DNA of 23,519 nt from CANGTU01 sp046336655 (lineage in GTDB: Bacteria; Bacteroidota; Bacteroidia; Flavobacteriales_D; Sanyastnellaceae): assembly GCA_046336655.1 (NCBI GenBank), contig JBKDGH010000176.1, positions 1 through 23,519 on the forward strand. The letters are read 5' to 3'. The position numbers and the translations under genes were made by a program. Under the pieces are notes generated by a model. It searched no databases. It was not told where the DNA came from and saw only the letters and a list, made by a program, of their open reading frames with translations. This document shows, piece after piece, positions 14,687-22,900 of the stretch (positions are counted from its first letter, which is position 1; every line of letters begins with the position of its first letter).

Positions 14687-15922
14687 ATGAAAGGCGTAAA
14701 TCTGGTGGAGTCCTTTGGTGAATTCAAGGACTTCAAAAACATCGACCGGGAAACCATAACCAACATCCTGGCCGACGTATTCCGCAACATGATCATCAAG
14801 CGCTGGGGCGCTGATGACGGCTTTGATATTGTCATCAATGCCGAGCGCGGTGACCTCGAAATCTGGCGCACCCGGGAAGTTGTTCCCGACGGTGAGCTCG
14901 ACGACGAAGTGGCGCAAATTGAAGTGAGCATGGCGCAGAAAGTGGTTCCTGATCTCGAAGTGGGTGAAGAACTCATTGAAGAAATCAAGATTGAAGATTT
15001 CGGTCGCAGAAACATCCTTGCCATGCGTCAGAATCTCGCAGCACGCATCCAGGAGCTGGAGAAAGATCACATCTACCAGAAGTACAAGGAGCGCGTGGGT
15101 GAAATCATCACCGGCGAAGTATATCAGGTATGGAGGAAAGAAATCCTCGTCCTCGACGACGAAGACAACGAGCTTATTCTTCCGAAGGATCAGCAGATTC
15201 CTTCCGACCACTACAAGAAAGGAGATACCATCCGTTCAGTGGTGTACAAGGTGGACCTCCGCAACAACAGCCCGCAGATCATCCTGAGCCGCACGGCTCC
15301 TGAGTTCCTGGAGAAGCTGTTCGAACAGGAAGTGCCTGAAGTATTCGACGGACTGATCACCATTAAGAAGATTGTCCGCGAGCCGGGTGAGCGCGCAAAA
15401 GTGGCAGTAGAAAGCTACGACGACCGCATTGATCCGGTAGGAGCATGCGTGGGTATGAAAGGATCGCGCATCCACAGCATCGTGCGTGAATTGCGCAACG
15501 AGAATATCGACGTGATCCAATACACCACGAACGATCAGTTGTTGATCAGCCGTGCACTTGCTCCGGCCAAAATCAGCAGCATCAACCTCGACCGCGAAAA
15601 CGCGAAGGCCGATGTATTCCTGAAGCCTGATCAGGTGTCACTGGCCATCGGAAAAGGCGGACACAATATCCGTCTGGCGGGTCGTCTGACCGGATTCGAC
15701 ATTGATGTATACCGCGAAACAGAAGCGGATATTGATGATGTGGATCTCGACGAATTTGCAGATGAAATTGACAGCTGGATCATCGATGAGCTCAAGGCCA
15801 TCGGATGTGATACTGCCCGCTCTGTGCTTGACATCCCCAAGGATGACCTGGTGAAGCGCACAGACCTGGAAGAGGAAACCATCTCGGAAGTGCTCCGCAT
15901 TCTCCGTGAAGAATTTGAATAA
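14687..15922 (+). CDS. nusA: Transcription termination/antitermination factor NusA
   Basis: 411 residues. NusA binds RNA polymerase and nascent RNA and modulates pausing, termination and antitermination. Domains in order: N-terminal polymerase-binding domain (1-~125), S1 domain (~135-200, GEIITGEVYQVWRKEILVL ... IILSRTAPEFL), KH1 (~225-290, VGACVGMKGSRIHSIVREL) and KH2 (~295-343, SLAIGKGGHNIRLAGRLTGFDI). It ends with an acidic tail (ADIDDVDLDEFADEID) and one helical unit to 411. Only one short C-terminal segment follows KH2, so it lacks the two full acidic repeats of E. coli NusA, as is usual outside the gammaproteobacteria. It starts 14 bases after rimP. Since NusA affects terminator and pause hairpins, it could act on the leader of its own operon (inference). 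Confidence 0.97.
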   Translation: MKGVNLVESFGEFKDFKNIDRETITNILADVFRNMIIKRWGADDGFDIVINAERGDLEIWRTREVVPDGELDDEVAQIEVSMAQKVVPDLEVGEELIEEIKIEDFGRRNILAMRQNLAARIQELEKDHIYQKYKERVGEIITGEVYQVWRKEILVLDDEDNELILPKDQQIPSDHYKKGDTIRSVVYKVDLRNNSPQIILSRTAPEFLEKLFEQEVPEVFDGLITIKKIVREPGERAKVAVESYDDRIDPVGACVGMKGSRIHSIVRELRNENIDVIQYTTNDQLLISRALAPAKISSINLDRENAKADVFLKPDQVSLAIGKGGHNIRLAGRLTGFDIDVYRETEADIDDVDLDEFADEIDSWIIDELKAIGCDTARSVLDIPKDDLVKRTDLEEETISEVLRILREEFE

Positions 15923-15974
15923 GCAGGAGTGGTCCGCAACCCGGGATCACAGAAAGCGAAAAAAGGGTTAGCTT

Positions 15975-15998
15975 GCCGGACCGACTGAATTGGCCGGC
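15975..15998 (+). other. Weak hairpin in the nusA-infB gap
   Basis: GCCGG (15975-15979) pairs with CCGGC (15994-15998); beyond a bulged A at 15980, two more pairs form (CC 15981-15982 with GG 15992-15993). There is no T-run, so it is not a terminator. It ends 12 bases before the infB ATG and could affect its translation or simply be chance. Confidence 0.25.
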
Positions 15999-16010
15999 GT
16001 TGAAAAGAAC

Positions 16011-18863
16011 ATGACAGATAAGACCATACCCAGTCGTTTAGGAAAAGCTGCAGCTACGCTCAATGTCAGCAAGGACACCATAGTGGACTTTCTGAAAAAG
16101 AAAGGCGTAGTCGTGGAGAATAACCCTATGGCCAAACTTGAGCCAGAGGTGTATCAGATGCTGCTGGACGAATTTGCCTCTGACCAGCAGGCGAAAGAGA
16201 AGACTGAAGCCGTTGCGAGCAAGATCCGCGAGGCACGTGAGACCATTACCCTTGAGGACAAGAAAAAAGGCCGCAGCGGAACGCGTGAGGAAGAGGAGCC
16301 CGAGATTGACCTGACCCAGTTCAAGCGTCAGAAGGAAGCTCCTAAAAAAGCACCTGCTGCTGAGCCGGCACCTGAACCCGTGGCTGAACAGCCCGCACCG
16401 GTTGCTCAGACCGAAGAGGTAAAGGCCGAACCCGCGGAGGAAGCTCCGAAGAAATCCACCCGGAAGAAGACAGCTAAAGCGGAGGACGAACAGCCCGCCG
16501 AAGAGCCTGCAACAGAAGTGAAAGAAGAGCGCACCAACGAAGTAAAAGTCGTTGGCAAAATCGATCTCGATGCGCTGTCGAAGCCCAAAGCAAAAGGACG
16601 CGGCAAGAAAAAAGACGAGCCTGCAGAGGTCACCCCCGAGGCGGCAACGCCGGTGGCAGCAGCCGCTCCGGCAGAGACTGCGGAACCCGAAGTGACCGCG
16701 GAAGCGGAAATTCCGGCAGCAGCAGCACCAGAGGAAAAGGAGCTCATCCGCGTGAAAGTAGAGAAGCTCGCAGGTACCAAGATGATTGGTAAAATCGATC
16801 TTCCTACGGCTCCGGAAAAGAAGAAAGACAATGCGGCTGCAGACGACAAAGAAAAACGCAAGCGCAAGCGCGTTTCAAAGGTGGACATCAACCGCCAGCA
16901 GGAAATTGACCGCAGGCAAAACCGCAATAAACCCGCTGCTCCTCAGGCTCCGAAGCCGGAGGTAAATGAGCAGCAGATTCAGAATCAGATTCGCGAAACA
17001 CTGGCGAAGCTTCAGGGTGGTGGTAAGTCCAACCGCTCTAAAAACCGCCGCGACAAGCGCGATACCGTAGCGCGCAGACAGGAAGAGCAGATGCAGCGCG
17101 AACTCGAAATGAGCACAGTACTCAAGCTCACCGAGTTTGTAACCGTGTCAGAGCTCGCGAACATGATGAACCGCCAGCCCACCGAGATCATTCAGGTGTG
17201 CATGCAGCTGGGCATCTTCGCATCGATCAACCAGCGTCTGGATGCAGAAACGCTGCACATTATCGCGGAGGAATTCGGATTCCAGATTGAATTTGTAAGT
17301 GCCGAAGTAACCGAAGCGGTACTCGAAGAAGAGGATCGTCCGGAAGACATGGTTCCGCGTCCACCGGTAGTGACCGTAATGGGACACGTTGACCACGGTA
17401 AGACCTCTCTCCTCGACTTCATCCGCAATGCCAATGTGGTGGCTGGTGAGGCCGGAGGAATCACACAGCACATTGGTGCATACAGTGTGCAATTGCCAAC
17501 CGGTAAAAAAATCACCTTCCTCGATACCCCGGGTCACGAAGCATTTACTGCGATGCGTGCCCGCGGTGCTCAGGTCACTGACCTTGCAATCATTGTGATT
17601 GCCGCGGATGACAGCGTGATGCCTCAAACCAAGGAAGCCATCAGCCACGCTCAGGCAGCTGGTGTGCCGATGATCTTCGCCATCAACAAGGTAGATAAGG
17701 AAGGCGCAAATCCTGATCGCATCCGCGAACAGCTCGCGGCGATGAACATTCTCGTGGAAGAATGGGGAGGTAAATACCAGAGCCAGGAAGTTGCAGCGAA
17801 GAAGGGACTCAACATTGACAAGCTGCTTGAGAAAGTGCTGCTCGAAGCAGAACTCCTGGAACTCAAAGCCAATCCGAATAAACGTGCAGTAGGAACAGTC
17901 ATTGAATCCTCGCTCGACAAAGGGCGTGGATATGTCACTACTCTTCTTGTATCCGGCGGTACACTTCGCGTGGGAGATCCGATTCTCGCGGGACAGTGGA
18001 GCGGTCGTGTGAAAGCGATGTTCAATGAGCGCGGACAAAAAATCGTAGAGGCCGGTCCGGCCACACCGGTTTCGCTGCTCGGATTTGAAGGCGCGCCGAA
18101 TGCCGGTGATAAGTTCTACGTGATGGAAGACGAGCGCGAAGCCCGGGCTATCTCCACCAAGCGTCAACAGCTCCAGCGTGAGCAGAGCGCCCGCACGAAG
18201 AAGCACCTCACGATTGAAGAAATCGGAAGGCGTATTGCACTCGGAGACTTCAAGGAACTCAACCTCATTGTGAAAGGTGACGTGGACGGATCTGTAGAAG
18301 CGTTGACCGATTCATTGCAGAAACTGTCTACTGAAAAGATACAGGTGAATATCATTCACAAAGGCGTCGGACAAATCTCCGAATCCGATGTGTTGCTCGC
18401 CTCAGCGTCTGATGCGATCATCGTGGGCTTCCAGGTTCGCCCGAGCCCGAGCGCGCGCAAACTGGCAGAGACCGAAGAAATTCAGATCAAGCTCTACTCC
18501 ATCATTTACAAGGCGATCGAAGAGATCAAAGAAGCGATGGAAGGCATGCTCTCCGCGAAAATCGAAGAGCAGATTACCGGTACTGCAGAGATCCGCGATG
18601 TATTCAAGATTACCAAAGTGGGTACCGTTGCAGGTTGCTTCGTACTCGATGGTAAGATCACCCGCAACAGCAAAGTGCGCGTAATCCGCGACGGTATCGT
18701 GATTTACACCGGCGACCTCGGATCACTCAAGCGCTTCAAGGATGATGTGAAAGAAGTGGTGAAAGGCTACGAGTGCGGATTGAACGTCGAGAAGTTCAAC
18801 GACATTAAAGTCGGCGACCTTGTAGAAGCGTTTGAAGAGGTCGAGGTGAAGCAGACGCTGTGA
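16011..18863 (+). CDS. infB: Translation initiation factor IF-2
   Basis: 950 residues, long but typical for Bacteroidota IF-2. The GTPase brings initiator tRNA to the 30S subunit and promotes subunit joining. The IF2_N helical module is at the start (RLGKAAATLNVSKDTIVDFLKKKG). A Lys/Glu/Ala/Pro-rich disordered linker (~55-350) follows and contains two copies of a (V/I)GKIDL motif. The G domain has G1 GHVDHGKT (458-465), the switch phrase GEAGGITQHIG, G3 DTPGHE, and G4 NKVDK. Domains II, III (VKGDVDGSVEAL) and the C-terminal tRNA-binding domain (GTVAGCFVLDGKI ... GLNVEKFNDIKVGD) are intact. The ATG at 16011 is chosen over a TTG seven codons upstream. The stop overlaps the pssA start as TGATG. 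Confidence 0.97.
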   Translation: MTDKTIPSRLGKAAATLNVSKDTIVDFLKKKGVVVENNPMAKLEPEVYQMLLDEFASDQQAKEKTEAVASKIREARETITLEDKKKGRSGTREEEEPEIDLTQFKRQKEAPKKAPAAEPAPEPVAEQPAPVAQTEEVKAEPAEEAPKKSTRKKTAKAEDEQPAEEPATEVKEERTNEVKVVGKIDLDALSKPKAKGRGKKKDEPAEVTPEAATPVAAAAPAETAEPEVTAEAEIPAAAAPEEKELIRVKVEKLAGTKMIGKIDLPTAPEKKKDNAAADDKEKRKRKRVSKVDINRQQEIDRRQNRNKPAAPQAPKPEVNEQQIQNQIRETLAKLQGGGKSNRSKNRRDKRDTVARRQEEQMQRELEMSTVLKLTEFVTVSELANMMNRQPTEIIQVCMQLGIFASINQRLDAETLHIIAEEFGFQIEFVSAEVTEAVLEEEDRPEDMVPRPPVVTVMGHVDHGKTSLLDFIRNANVVAGEAGGITQHIGAYSVQLPTGKKITFLDTPGHEAFTAMRARGAQVTDLAIIVIAADDSVMPQTKEAISHAQAAGVPMIFAINKVDKEGANPDRIREQLAAMNILVEEWGGKYQSQEVAAKKGLNIDKLLEKVLLEAELLELKANPNKRAVGTVIESSLDKGRGYVTTLLVSGGTLRVGDPILAGQWSGRVKAMFNERGQKIVEAGPATPVSLLGFEGAPNAGDKFYVMEDEREARAISTKRQQLQREQSARTKKHLTIEEIGRRIALGDFKELNLIVKGDVDGSVEALTDSLQKLSTEKIQVNIIHKGVGQISESDVLLASASDAIIVGFQVRPSPSARKLAETEEIQIKLYSIIYKAIEEIKEAMEGMLSAKIEEQITGTAEIRDVFKITKVGTVAGCFVLDGKITRNSKVRVIRDGIVIYTGDLGSLKRFKDDVKEVVKGYECGLNVEKFNDIKVGDLVEAFEEVEVKQTL

Positions 18864-19651
18864 TGAAGCAGCTGCCAAACATGATTACGCTGGGGAATCT
18901 GCTCTGCGGATCAGCGGCGGTGGTGCTGGCAATGCGTGGCCATTCAGGGGCACTGGAGCAAGCGGGATTGCTCATTTTTTTCGCCGCCATACTCGATTTT
19001 TTCGATGGAATGGTCGCGCGCCTGGTTGGTGCGGACTCGGCAATGGGGCGAGAACTTGATTCACTCGCCGATGTAGTTTCTTTCGGTCTGGCACCTTCCG
19101 TACTTGTGCTTTCCTCATCGGGCGCCATGGATCACACCAGTCCCGTGCTCTGGCTCATTCCCTTTTTACTTGTAATCGGCGCGGCTTGGCGACTCGCGCG
19201 GTTTAACATCGATACTGAACAAACGGTCTACTTCAAAGGATTACCCGCACCAGCCAACGGCATTTTCTGGGCCTCGGCGGTGCTGTGGCATGACACACCA
19301 TCAGAGGCAAGCGTGTCCTCAATTTCGGTTTGGGGCAGCCAATTGCCTTCAGGGACTTTGGCCATGGCAACGCAACAACCAGAAGTATGGTGGCTGGCCG
19401 GATGCTTCTTGTTCTTCGTTCTGATGGTAAGTAAGTTGAAACTCCTCAACTTCAAACCCAAAGGACTGGGCTGGAAAGGCAATGAATCGCGCTACGTCAT
19501 TCTTGCAGGCAGCGTGATTTCCCTCGCAATTTGTCAAATCGTTTTCAGCAGCCTGTATGCAGGGATTGTGCTCTCCTTACTTTTGTACCTCATTGTTTCG
19601 CTCATCCATTATTACATTCTGAAACCCCATGAAATTCAAAGCAGAAATTGA
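18863..19651 (+). CDS. pssA: CDP-diacylglycerol-serine O-phosphatidyltransferase
   Basis: 262 residues. This membrane enzyme transfers a phosphatidyl group from CDP-diacylglycerol to serine, giving phosphatidylserine, the precursor of phosphatidylethanolamine. The CDP-alcohol phosphotransferase motif is complete: D45-FF-D48-G49, A52-R53, G62, D66 and D70 (DFFDGMVAR ... GRELDSLAD). The following segment VVSFGLAPSVLVL and FLLVIGAAWRLARFN, then KGLPAPANG, are characteristic of PssA type II. About seven to eight membrane segments are visible. The ATG at 18863 shares one base with the infB stop (TGATG); a GTG at 18860 is the alternative. Its 3' end overlaps purS by 23 bases. Placement directly behind infB suggests readthrough from the rimP operon promoter. 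Confidence 0.95.
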   Translation: MKQLPNMITLGNLLCGSAAVVLAMRGHSGALEQAGLLIFFAAILDFFDGMVARLVGADSAMGRELDSLADVVSFGLAPSVLVLSSSGAMDHTSPVLWLIPFLLVIGAAWRLARFNIDTEQTVYFKGLPAPANGIFWASAVLWHDTPSEASVSSISVWGSQLPSGTLAMATQQPEVWWLAGCFLFFVLMVSKLKLLNFKPKGLGWKGNESRYVILAGSVISLAICQIVFSSLYAGIVLSLLLYLIVSLIHYYILKPHEIQSRN

Positions 19652-19880
19652 CGTCATGCCGATCGAGGCTCTTTTGGATCCTCAGGGCAAGGCCGTTACC
19701 CAGTCCATGAAAAACCTCGGTCTGAGCCGGATCACTCAGGTGCGCATCGGCAAGCACATGACCCTGCATGTGGATGCAGCTGATCAGAAAGAGGCAGAAA
19801 GCCTCGTTGATCAGGCCTGCAAAAAACTTCTCTGCAACGAGATCATGGAGTTCTATCGCTTCACTGTATCCGAGGCATAA
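19629..19880 (+). CDS. purS: Phosphoribosylformylglycinamidine synthase subunit PurS
   Basis: 83 residues, the standard length. PurS is a small dimeric subunit that bridges PurL and PurQ and helps channel ammonia. The pattern FKAEIDVMPIEALLDPQGKAVTQSMKNLGL, then ITQVRIGKHMTLHVDA and the helix EAESLVDQACKKLLCNEIMEFYRFTV, is the entire PurS fold. It begins 23 bases inside the pssA coding region in another frame, so translation is probably coupled. It is the last gene of the rimP-nusA-infB-pssA-purS run and is followed by a strong terminator. Its enzyme partner purQ lies about 9 kb away on the other strand, so stoichiometry must be set across two promoters. Confidence 0.94.
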   Translation: MKFKAEIDVMPIEALLDPQGKAVTQSMKNLGLSRITQVRIGKHMTLHVDAADQKEAESLVDQACKKLLCNEIMEFYRFTVSEA

Positions 19881-19901
19881 CGGTAATCAACTACTGAATA
19901 A

Positions 19902-19934
19902 AAAAGGCCGGTCCAAGCAGACCGGCCTTTTCAT
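19902..19934. terminator. Bidirectional intrinsic terminator between purS and the surface-protein gene
   Basis: AAAAGGCCGGTC (19902-19913) pairs perfectly with GACCGGCCTTTT (19920-19931) around CAAGCA. A T-run follows on both strands: four T on plus, six on minus. It serves the convergent ends of purS (+) and the large secreted-protein gene (-), which stop 22 and 19 bases away. Confidence 0.92.
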
Positions 19935-19949
19935 TTGTATTCAACGTGC

Positions 19950-22900
19950 TTATGGTTGGATCACCCACTTCACGTGAAGGTCGGTATCTACTCCGTAAAC
20001 CCTGACAGTGTACAAACCCGAGGCAAGATCAAGCATCAGTTGACGATTCAGTGATCCGCTGGTCTCAGTGATCAGTTTTTCCTGATGCACGATTCTTCCC
20101 ATCTGGTCAACCACCTCTATGGCATATTGTCCGGTGTCCATGCGAATCAGCGACAGATTCACCATTCCGTCCCTGGAAGGATTTGGGTACACTGTAAGTT
20201 GCGGATACTCCGGGGAATCCTGGCTCAGAAGCACTTGCTCATTCTGCGTTATTGCACTGGACGTTCCCAACACCTGCAGACACCTCGGAACGGTGCTCCA
20301 GGTGCCAAAGCTTCCATTTGAAAATACCGGTCGGATCTGCACATCGTACGTAGCGCCGGGTATTGGCGCCACCTGAGTAAGGCTGATGAACCGATTCACG
20401 GGAGGACTTGAAAACACAGGGCCATAATCCACATCCATCACAGGTGCGGTTTGCTTAAACCGCCACTGATAATAAGCCGATCCGCATATCCAGCGGTTCG
20501 CTGCGATCAAAGCATTGAGCGGCTTTGGTCCATTGCTGCAGCGGTCAGTTTCACGCAATTCTACCACCTGATGGGCAGCCATCGAAATCACACACGCATT
20601 GGGTGTGGCAATTGAAATAAGCTCGGATGTACCCGCTCCATCAGCCAGCGCGTAGTTGGCGGTGAGTGAAACGGTATAGCTCCTCTGAGGAATCAGCTGT
20701 CCAACCGGAGCGATGGTGATTCCGGAAGACGATGAATAGCTGAATGATTCACCAGTCCCTGTATCGGTGAACAGGAAATCATAGGACTGTGCACCCACGA
20801 ATACCGCCTTGAAATAACTGCACATCGTGTACGGGCCCGGGCCGGAGTTACACGCCGTGGAACGAAGGCGCTGCGCGCAGATTGTGAAATCACCGGATGA
20901 CACTCCGGAATCCACATTGCGCACCGAGATAAAATAGGTTTGTCCGGACACCAGCGGCATCGCAGAAGTGTAATAGTTCAACAGCTCATTGCCGGAAGAA
21001 GCCAGTGCATTTTCGACGGCCAATACGTTACCTGCCACATCCTGCAGTTCCACCAACACGTTCACCGCCGGGGAAGAAACCACTATACGCACGCCCGGTG
21101 AATTGGCCACAAAGCGGTACCACACATCTTCTCCGGTAGTTACGCTGCTGGTGGATTCCGATGAAACAGTAGCGTTGACCACGGTCCCACTTACTGGATT
21201 GCATGTTCCGAAAGGTGCAACAGAAATCAGTTGAGCATTGTTGCGTAGGTCATTGGGCGGACCGGGACAAGGAGCTACTTGAATAGTAACCTGAGCGCGG
21301 GAACCACAATTCAAATCATTGTCCACAACCACTTCAACGGTGGATGTGATATTCGCTGTTATATTGACCGAATTAGCGTTCGGTGCAACGGGGTCCCATT
21401 CATAGTTCACCTGTCCGGCCGGTGATGCGGTGAGGACAACCGTCTCACCTGGACAGGCCTGTGTAGAACTTGCAGACAATGCCGCAGTGAAATTTCCATC
21501 CTGAACCACCACCGGCTCCGTCCATTCCACAAAGCCGAAGGTGAGAGACTGGCGACGACAGCGATACACCTGACCGGTCGTCACATTATCCACCCACACC
21601 TGCTGGCCTATTGCGCCGGGTATTGGAACAAATGAAGAGAGCGGACAATCGGCGGTACCACAATCCGACACCATCCACTGGTTAAGAATATCTCCCTCAC
21701 TATCCAGATCAATCAGGTGAAGGAATATGCGATTCGTTTCCTGACATACTACAGGACTGCTCGAGAACGCGCCGCTCGAAGGCGGGGAACAGCCACATGC
21801 GGGTGATTTCGTGACTGTGATATCCTGGCTGTAGGAAGATACGAAGGGCTCTCCGGTAACAAGGTCCACGCCTTCCACTGTATGGGTAATGCTGTACGTG
21901 CCTCCTGCCTGATAGTAGTGCACGGGGCTGTCTGCAGTGCTTGTCAATCCGTCGCCAAACGACCACGTACGCGCACTCATGGACACTGTGGAAGGAATCG
22001 GAACAGGATTCAACGTGACAGAAGTTCCGGAGTAATTAAATCCAAAACGCGCGGTGCCATTCCCACCGCCGCCACCCGGAGGAGGTGGGGGAACAGCGCA
22101 CAGCACTTTTACACGCTTACAGAATTGCACTTTCTGAAACTTGCTGCAATAGGCCGTCAGACATACCGTATAAATTCCACTGCCCGTGTAACAATGCGTG
22201 ACATTCGGACCTGTGGCGATGTTGCCATCTCCAAAACTCCACACATAGAATAATGAACTGCACGGACCGCCGGGGAGAATAGCAGAAGCAGTCACACAGC
22301 AGTTGCTCGATGACACGTTGATACCCGTCGGCAGACAACACGGAGGAGTGCAAGACACCGTAACCTGCTTGCAAACCTGATGATAGGTAACTGTGCCATT
22401 CGCATCAATGCAACAATCATAATGGCATACGGTGTAGGTGCCGGAGCCCGGGAAGCAGAAAGAAGTCACATCTCCGGCCAGTACCGAGCTCACATTTCCA
22501 AACACCCATGACTCACAACCATTTGGATTGCCTTCCGGGGTGAGGTCAACGAAATTCACGCAACATCCGTTTACCGTGAAGCTGAAATCTGCATCGAGGG
22601 GGCATGGAGGCGGACACACCACGTTGATGGTCTGACACTCTTCATCGCGGCAATCCACGCCGACGCCACCCACCGCGCAATCCGAGTAACAAACGGTATA
22701 GGTTCCATTTATACCGAAGGGAAACGTAACTGTTGATCCTGGACCTGAATACAGCACATTATTCGACACATCAGTAATGGTGAATGACGGGCATAATCCC
22801 GGATTGTTTGCGGTGAACGTATAGGCGCAGCCGGTGGTACCCGGGGTCGTGGTGAAAGAGACATCCACCGAACAGTTATTGCATTGTTGCACTAATGTGG

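Noticed and set aside
14144..15211. 355-codon open frame on the minus strand opposite rimP and nusA
   Set aside because: It is antisense to two firmly identified conserved genes, its translation is unlike any family I recognise, and it is explained by codon bias of the real genes.
17148..18206. 352-codon open frame on the minus strand opposite infB
   Set aside because: It lies wholly inside the conserved IF-2 GTPase coding region; its His/Cys-rich translation is a typical antisense shadow.
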